60,644 nt of DNA, taken from positions 1 to 60,644 of the forward strand of contig NZ_CFGI01000014.1 in assembly GCF_001347015.1 (NCBI RefSeq), read 5' to 3'. This stretch comes from Streptococcus pneumoniae. GTDB taxonomy: Bacteria; Bacillota; Bacilli; Lactobacillales; Streptococcaceae. Below the pieces are notes generated by a model, which did no database searches, was not told the origin of the DNA, and was given only the letters and a program-made list of their open reading frames with translations. This document shows positions 59,565 to 60,644 of the stretch, piece by piece; positions within the stretch are counted from its first letter, which is position 1, and every line of letters begins with the position of its first letter. The position numbers were made by a program, and so were the translations under genes.

Positions 59565-60644
59565 TTCTCAAAGTAACTTCCACTTGCCTAACCGAAGTGG
59601 AAATTAGTCTAAAACGGATTTTTATGGTGGAATTAAGTGTGAGACGTTTGAGTTAGAAATGAGGCTCACTATGACAAAACATAAACACCTTACCCTTTCA
59701 GACCGTAATGATATCCAATTAGGCTTAGAGCGCGGTGAAACCTTCAAAGCTATCGGGCAACTTATTCTAAAAGACCCGACCACTGTTTCTAAAGAAGTCA
59801 AGCGAAACAAACAAGTCCGAGAGTCTACCTCTAATAACCTTCCCTGCCCTCTACTCGCTAAAGCTCCCTTTGTCTGTAATGGATGCCCTAAAAGAAGACA
59901 AAATTGTGGCTATCAGAAAGTCTTCTATCTAGCTAAACAAGCTCAAAAACAATACGAACAAACTCTTGTCGAAGCTCGTGAAGGAACTCCTCTTAATTCT
60001 CAGACTTTCTGGGACATGGACAAAGTCATTTCTGATGGGGTTAAAAAGGGACAACACATCTATCATATTCTGAAAACTCATAACCTTGATGTTAGCTCCT
60101 CAACTGTCTATCGACACATCCGAAAAGGTTACCTGTCTATCGCTCCTATTGATCTAGCAAGAGCCGTTAAATTCAAAGAAAGACGGAAAAGTAAGCTACC
60201 CTCTATCCCTAAAGAAGCTAAAAAAGGCCGTTCCTATGAGGATTTCCTAAATTATTTGGCTCTTAAGCACCTGAACTCTTGGCTGGAAATGGATACAGTT
60301 CTGGGGAGAATGGGAGGTAAAGTCCTACTCACCTTCAATCTATCTTTCTGTAACTTTATCTTCGCTAGACTTCTGGATAATAAAACTGCCCTTGAGGTTA
60401 CCAAACATCTCTATGATATCAAGAACAATCTTCACCAAGCTGACAAAGATTTCTTCCAACTCTTTCCTGTCATTCTTACCGATAATGGTGGAGAGTTTGC
60501 CAGGGTTGATGATATCGAAATGGATGTGCGAGGAGAGAGTAAACTCTTCTTTTGTGACCCTAATCGCTCTGACCAGAAAGGCAGAATTGAGAAAAATCAC
60601 ACGCTGATTCGCGACATCCTTCCAAAGGGAACTTCCTTTGACAA
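59565..60644 (+). mobile_element. IS30-family insertion sequence, cut by window edge
   Basis: The element contains an IS30-type transposase gene and runs off the right edge. The left boundary is approximate: a short inverted repeat TTCCACTT/AAGTGGAA lies at about 59578-59602, but the true terminal repeat cannot be fixed without the other end. Confidence 0.75.
59671..60644 (+). CDS. IS30-family transposase, 3' part outside window
   Basis: Translation from ATG 59671 (MTKHKHLTLSDRNDIQLGLE) is open to the window end, 324 codons. An in-frame ATG at 59659 is also possible. N-terminal HTH (about 8-50, TFKAIGQLILKDPTTVSKEV), a cysteine pair region (CNGCPKRRQNC near 75) and the DDE catalytic core are visible: WLEMDTVLG (D), ILTDNGGEF (D) and KGRIEKNHTLIRD (E). 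No frameshift or stop is seen, so the copy may be active. It lies next to the orphan phrA-like gene. Confidence 0.9.
   Translation, partial: MTKHKHLTLSDRNDIQLGLERGETFKAIGQLILKDPTTVSKEVKRNKQVRESTSNNLPCPLLAKAPFVCNGCPKRRQNCGYQKVFYLAKQAQKQYEQTLVEAREGTPLNSQTFWDMDKVISDGVKKGQHIYHILKTHNLDVSSSTVYRHIRKGYLSIAPIDLARAVKFKERRKSKLPSIPKEAKKGRSYEDFLNYLALKHLNSWLEMDTVLGRMGGKVLLTFNLSFCNFIFARLLDNKTALEVTKHLYDIKNNLHQADKDFFQLFPVILTDNGGEFARVDDIEMDVRGESKLFFCDPNRSDQKGRIEKNHTLIRDILPKGTSFD

Overview
The window reads as a chromosomal segment of Streptococcus pneumoniae or a very close mitis-group relative. The evidence is the low-GC coding style, several BOX elements with their typical 45-nt boxB units, EndA with its DRGH motif, EpuA, a CcpA-L-asparaginase neighbourhood, and RpoB/RpoC of pneumococcal length. 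Most genes lie on the plus strand. No rRNA or CRISPR is present. Two tRNAs are seen: a 5'-truncated tRNA-Pro at the left edge and tRNA-Cys upstream of rpoB.

Layout. 0-4.4 kb: two tiny membrane proteins, an ABC transporter and a DesK/DesR-like two-component system in one tightly overlapping operon. 4.4-11 kb: ccpA, L-asparaginase, a HAD/NTP-pyrophosphohydrolase fusion, a universal stress protein, an alanine-type aminotransferase and rpmH. 11.1-20.6 kb: an orphan oligopeptide-binding lipoprotein and a 2329-residue LPXTG surface protein whose promoter contains an 11-G tract between the -35 and -10 boxes. 21-27 kb: tatD, rnmV, a PlcR-type regulator and a lactococcin-972-type bacteriocin locus whose bacteriocin gene is frameshifted. 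27-46 kb: housekeeping genes (ksgA-rsgA-rpe-thiN-rmuC-yhaM, purR, lysA, pflA, yidC, acyP, a TrmH-family methyltransferase, BI-1, asnA, rsmD-coaD-Lon-like protease, murA-epuA-endA, a CorC-like exporter). 46-55 kb: rpoB-rpoC and ndk. 55-60.6 kb: an accessory block with an IS200-like remnant, a second lactococcin-972-type locus on the minus strand with an intact bacteriocin gene, an orphan phrA-like quorum-sensing peptide gene, and an IS30-family element running off the right edge.

The most interesting material is: (i) the poly-G promoter of the giant adhesin, a candidate phase switch; (ii) the paired lactococcin-972 loci, each with a fourth small gene of unknown function after the ATPase gene and a perfect hairpin between the bacteriocin and permease genes; (iii) the phrA-like gene encoding the C-terminal decapeptide SNGLDVGKAD but with no regulator visible beside it and apparently no good start codon; (iv) BOX elements sitting between promoter and start codon of purR and ndk; (v) three genes whose extended -10 boxes sit so close to the ATG that leaderless mRNAs are expected; and (vi) a terminator-like hairpin in the rpoBC leader. 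All family assignments come from recognising motifs by eye; no database search was run.
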